Source: DASUAS01 sp963809795 (lineage in GTDB: Bacteria; Actinomycetota; Acidimicrobiia; IMCC26256; DASPTH01). Taken from it: a stretch of DNA of 64,000 nt. Of this stretch, positions 61,959 to 64,000 are shown in pieces. Below the pieces are notes generated by a model. That model was not told where the DNA came from and did no database searches. It saw only the letters and a list, made by a program, of their open reading frames with translations. Each line of letters opens with the position of its first letter. The first letter of the stretch is position 1. A program made the translations under genes and the position numbers. The stretch covers positions 1-64,000 of the forward strand of contig CAWELN010000006.1 of NCBI GenBank assembly GCA_963809795.1, written 5' to 3'.

Positions 61959-63758
61959 TTGCCTGCCCCTGTGCGTGTGACGGAGTCGTTGATGGTGCTG
62001 AGCAACCCGGGTGTCGAGGATCACGAGCTCTACCGTTGGCAGCTCGATGCGCTCGTGAGCTGGCTGCAGTGCGGGCGTCGGGGTGTGATCGAGGCGGTCA
62101 CGGGTTCGGGCAAGACCGACGTGGCGATCGCCGCCGCGGCTGATGCGTTGCGGAGGCGGCGCTTCGTGCTCGTCGTCGTCCCCTCACGCGTCCTGATGGA
62201 GCAGTGGCACGGCCGGCTCACGGCTGCACTGCCTGACTCTCGGATCGGACGGTTGGGCGATAGCGGTAGTGACAGTCCGAAAACGTGCGATGTGCTCGTC
62301 GCCACTCGCCACTCGGCGGCGGCCTCCAAACCCGTACCGCCTGACGGGGCCGGGGGACTGCTGATCGCCGACGAATGTCATGGTCTGGGTGGCAGGACTC
62401 TGCGGCGGGCGATGCTGCCCCAGTACGAGGAACGCCTCGGCCTCACGGCGACGCTGGAACGCAGCGACGACGGGGTGGCCGAGCTCCTCTTACCGTATTT
62501 CGGGGGCATCTGCCACCGTTACGGCTTCGAGCAGGCCATCAACGATGGGGTGTGCGCGCCGCCACGGGTGGCGTTCGTCGGGGTCGAGTTGTCCGTCGAC
62601 GAACGGGCCGAGTACACCGAAACGGAACAGCGGCTCGTGAACGCTCGCGTTCTTCTCCGCGCGGTGAAAGGGATGCCACTCGAGCCGTTCGGCGATTTCC
62701 TCGCCGGGGTCGCGCATCTCGCCGAGCATGATGCCGGGGCTGACGGCCGCGCCGCTCGCGAGTACCTCGAGGCGTTCTCCAGGCGCCGTGACGTCGTGGC
62801 GCAGTGTCGTGGCAAGTACGAACTGCTCGGCACTCTTGCGCAGGCCATCCGGGATGCCGACGGCGCCCTGATCTTCACCGAGACCGTGCGCGCCGCCAAC
62901 CATGCCATCAACCGGCTCGATCCGCTGGTGTCGATCGATCTCATCACCGGGTCGACGGCACGGCGTCAACGCCGCGAGATCCTCGACGATCTCCGCGTCC
63001 GCAGACTCGACGCCGTAGCGGCCCCTCGTGTGCTCGATGAAGGCGTCGATGTACCAGACGCCAATCTTGGCATCGTCATGAGCGCGAGCAGGACGCGACG
63101 CCAGATGATCCAGAGGATGGGCCGAGTGCTGCGCCGCAAACGACCCGGAGTCGCAGCACGCCTCGTGATCATGTTCGCCACGGACACGACGGAAGACCCC
63201 ACGAATCGCACGGAACGAGACGGGTTCCTCGACGAGATCGAGCGGATCTCGGAGGAGACCGGAATCTTCGACCGCGCACAACGCGAGGCACTCGACACCT
63301 TTCTCGCCGCACCGGGTCCGGAATTCGTTCCCGAACCCGAGCACCTCGAGCCGTTCGAGCACGCCGCGGCGGCGGCGCGAGCGCGAAGTCGGGCGCTCGA
63401 TGGAGTGGTCGACGCGCTGGCCGCGGAGCTCGGGGTCGAGAGTGCGTACGCGTTCCTGAGCTTCGCGCACGGAGATCGTACGAACCCGGCACGCGAAGTG
63501 GCGATCAGCCGGCTCGGCGCCGCGCTTCCCCCACCCAGAGCCGACGCGCCGTATCTCGAGCGCGAACTCGCGACGTTGCCGCTGATCGCCAAGCCGAGAG
63601 TCAAGCCCAGACCGTTGTCGACCGGAACGGCACCGCTCGAGATTGCACGCGTCGGGTCCGAATGGCGAATCAGCTGCACCGGCTGTGGTGAATCCTCACC
63701 AACCGTCCAGTTCCGCTGGCAGGTCCTCGACCAAACGGTCGCCTGTCTTTGTGAATGA
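61959..63758 (+). CDS. XPB-like SF2 helicase with C-terminal zinc ribbon
   Basis: About 590-600 residues, intact; the longest start is TTG 61959, the ATG at 61992 is more likely. Helicase motifs: YRWQLDALVSW (Q-like), Walker A in EAVTGSGKTDVAIAAAADAL, Ia in VVVPSRVLMEQW, DECH box in GLLIADECHGLGG, LGLTATLERSDDG (III), ALIFTETVRAANHAINRL (IV), LDEGVDVPDANLGIVMSASR (V) and QMIQRMGRVLRRKRPG (VI). The tail ISCTGCGESSPTVQF ending VACLCE provides two Cys pairs, a probable zinc ribbon. A DNA-repair or transcription-linked translocase role is inference. Confidence 0.88.
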   Translation: MPAPVRVTESLMVLSNPGVEDHELYRWQLDALVSWLQCGRRGVIEAVTGSGKTDVAIAAAADALRRRRFVLVVVPSRVLMEQWHGRLTAALPDSRIGRLGDSGSDSPKTCDVLVATRHSAAASKPVPPDGAGGLLIADECHGLGGRTLRRAMLPQYEERLGLTATLERSDDGVAELLLPYFGGICHRYGFEQAINDGVCAPPRVAFVGVELSVDERAEYTETEQRLVNARVLLRAVKGMPLEPFGDFLAGVAHLAEHDAGADGRAAREYLEAFSRRRDVVAQCRGKYELLGTLAQAIRDADGALIFTETVRAANHAINRLDPLVSIDLITGSTARRQRREILDDLRVRRLDAVAAPRVLDEGVDVPDANLGIVMSASRTRRQMIQRMGRVLRRKRPGVAARLVIMFATDTTEDPTNRTERDGFLDEIERISEETGIFDRAQREALDTFLAAPGPEFVPEPEHLEPFEHAAAAARARSRALDGVVDALAAELGVESAYAFLSFAHGDRTNPAREVAISRLGAALPPPRADAPYLERELATLPLIAKPRVKPRPLSTGTAPLEIARVGSEWRISCTGCGESSPTVQFRWQVLDQTVACLCE

Positions 63759-63901
63759 ACTTGCCGCGCACCTGCTCGACGATGCCTTGCCATCGGGGGG
63801 CGAGTGCGACAAGCTCAGCCTCGAGAGACCTGAAGTCGTAGGAGACACCGAATGTCGGGTCCGACACCGACACCTGGTGCGACCGTAGCGGAGGTGCCCG
63901 A

Positions 63902-64000
63902 ATGGTGCTCTCGACTCCGCAGTTCGTATACGACCCGTCCACGCTCGAGTTCCAGGAGCACATCTGGGACGTGTATCGGACGCTGCGCGACGAGTACCCG
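63902..64000 (+). CDS. Cytochrome P450, N-terminus only
   Basis: 33 codons before the window edge, from ATG 63902 with GGAGGT about 8 bases upstream: MVLSTPQFVYDPSTLEFQEH then IWDVYRTLRDEYP. The DPxxxEFxxxxWxVYRxLRDEYP pattern is the usual start of bacterial class I P450s. No haem region is available, so the substrate is unknown. Confidence 0.65.
   Translation, partial: MVLSTPQFVYDPSTLEFQEHIWDVYRTLRDEYP

Overview
The window looks like two unrelated genomes joined end to end. Positions 1 to about 39,157 carry genes of a high-GC alphaproteobacterium, most likely a Hyphomicrobiales member; family is not resolved. Supporting genes are CIRCE-controlled groESL, divergent katG/oxyR, a PEP-CTERM protein, an HWE-type histidine kinase and a DUF3147 protein. 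From about 39,158 to the end the genes are actinobacterial in type: PAP2 and ABC-2 permease fragments, DUF6186, DUF2252, COG4705, GT39-type membrane glycosyltransferases and a cytochrome P450. The switch falls inside two genes that truncate each other, an amidohydrolase on + and a PAP2 phosphatase on -. A chimeric assembly is the simplest reading.

A second quality issue runs through both halves. More than twenty clearly conserved genes, including pyrG, are broken by single-base frameshifts, while groES, groEL, katG, oxyR and the run 52.8-63.8 kb are nearly clean. This fits uncorrected indels. I report each such gene as one locus with approximate frameshift positions.

Layout of the alphaproteobacterial part. 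1-8,080: an integrative element in the 3' end of tRNA-Ser(UGA), with integrase, excisionase-like HTH, two small genes, a TOPRIM protein, a zinc-finger protein, a large primase/DUF3631 ATPase and a PolA-type DNA polymerase. The last two flank a cluster of twelve GCGGAT/ATCCGC motifs. 8.3-16 kb: a PEP-CTERM beta-repeat protein, pyrG, and two overlapping glycosyltransferase genes, the second split by an IS5-family element. 16-20.5 kb: groESL and a transglutaminase-like gene, bracketed by a lysophospholipase-type gene and a decayed copy of its 5' end. 20.6-28.7 kb: a cyclase/TPR protein, FAD oxidase, katG/oxyR and an SDR. 28.9-39.2 kb: tRNA-Thr(CGU), a sugar-catabolism cluster with truncated members, a truncated DUF4011 helicase, a group of small accessory genes and the amidohydrolase.

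Layout of the actinobacterial part. 39.2-50.8 kb is fragmentary: partial PAP2, VWA, DedA, pieces of two ABC permeases, a ZIP transporter, a kelch lipoprotein, a membrane mannosyltransferase, a COG4705 tail, a ferritin-like protein and a secreted transglycosylase-like protein. 51-58.8 kb is a compact same-strand glycan cluster: PIG-V-like transferase, GtrA, UDP-sulfoquinovose-synthase-like enzyme, sugar epimerase, GT2 and two GT39-type proteins, the last four with 4-bp start/stop overlaps. It suggests assembly of a lipid-linked, possibly sulfosugar-containing, cell-surface glycan. 59-64 kb holds small membrane proteins, a DUF2252 protein, an XPB-like SF2 helicase and the start of a P450.
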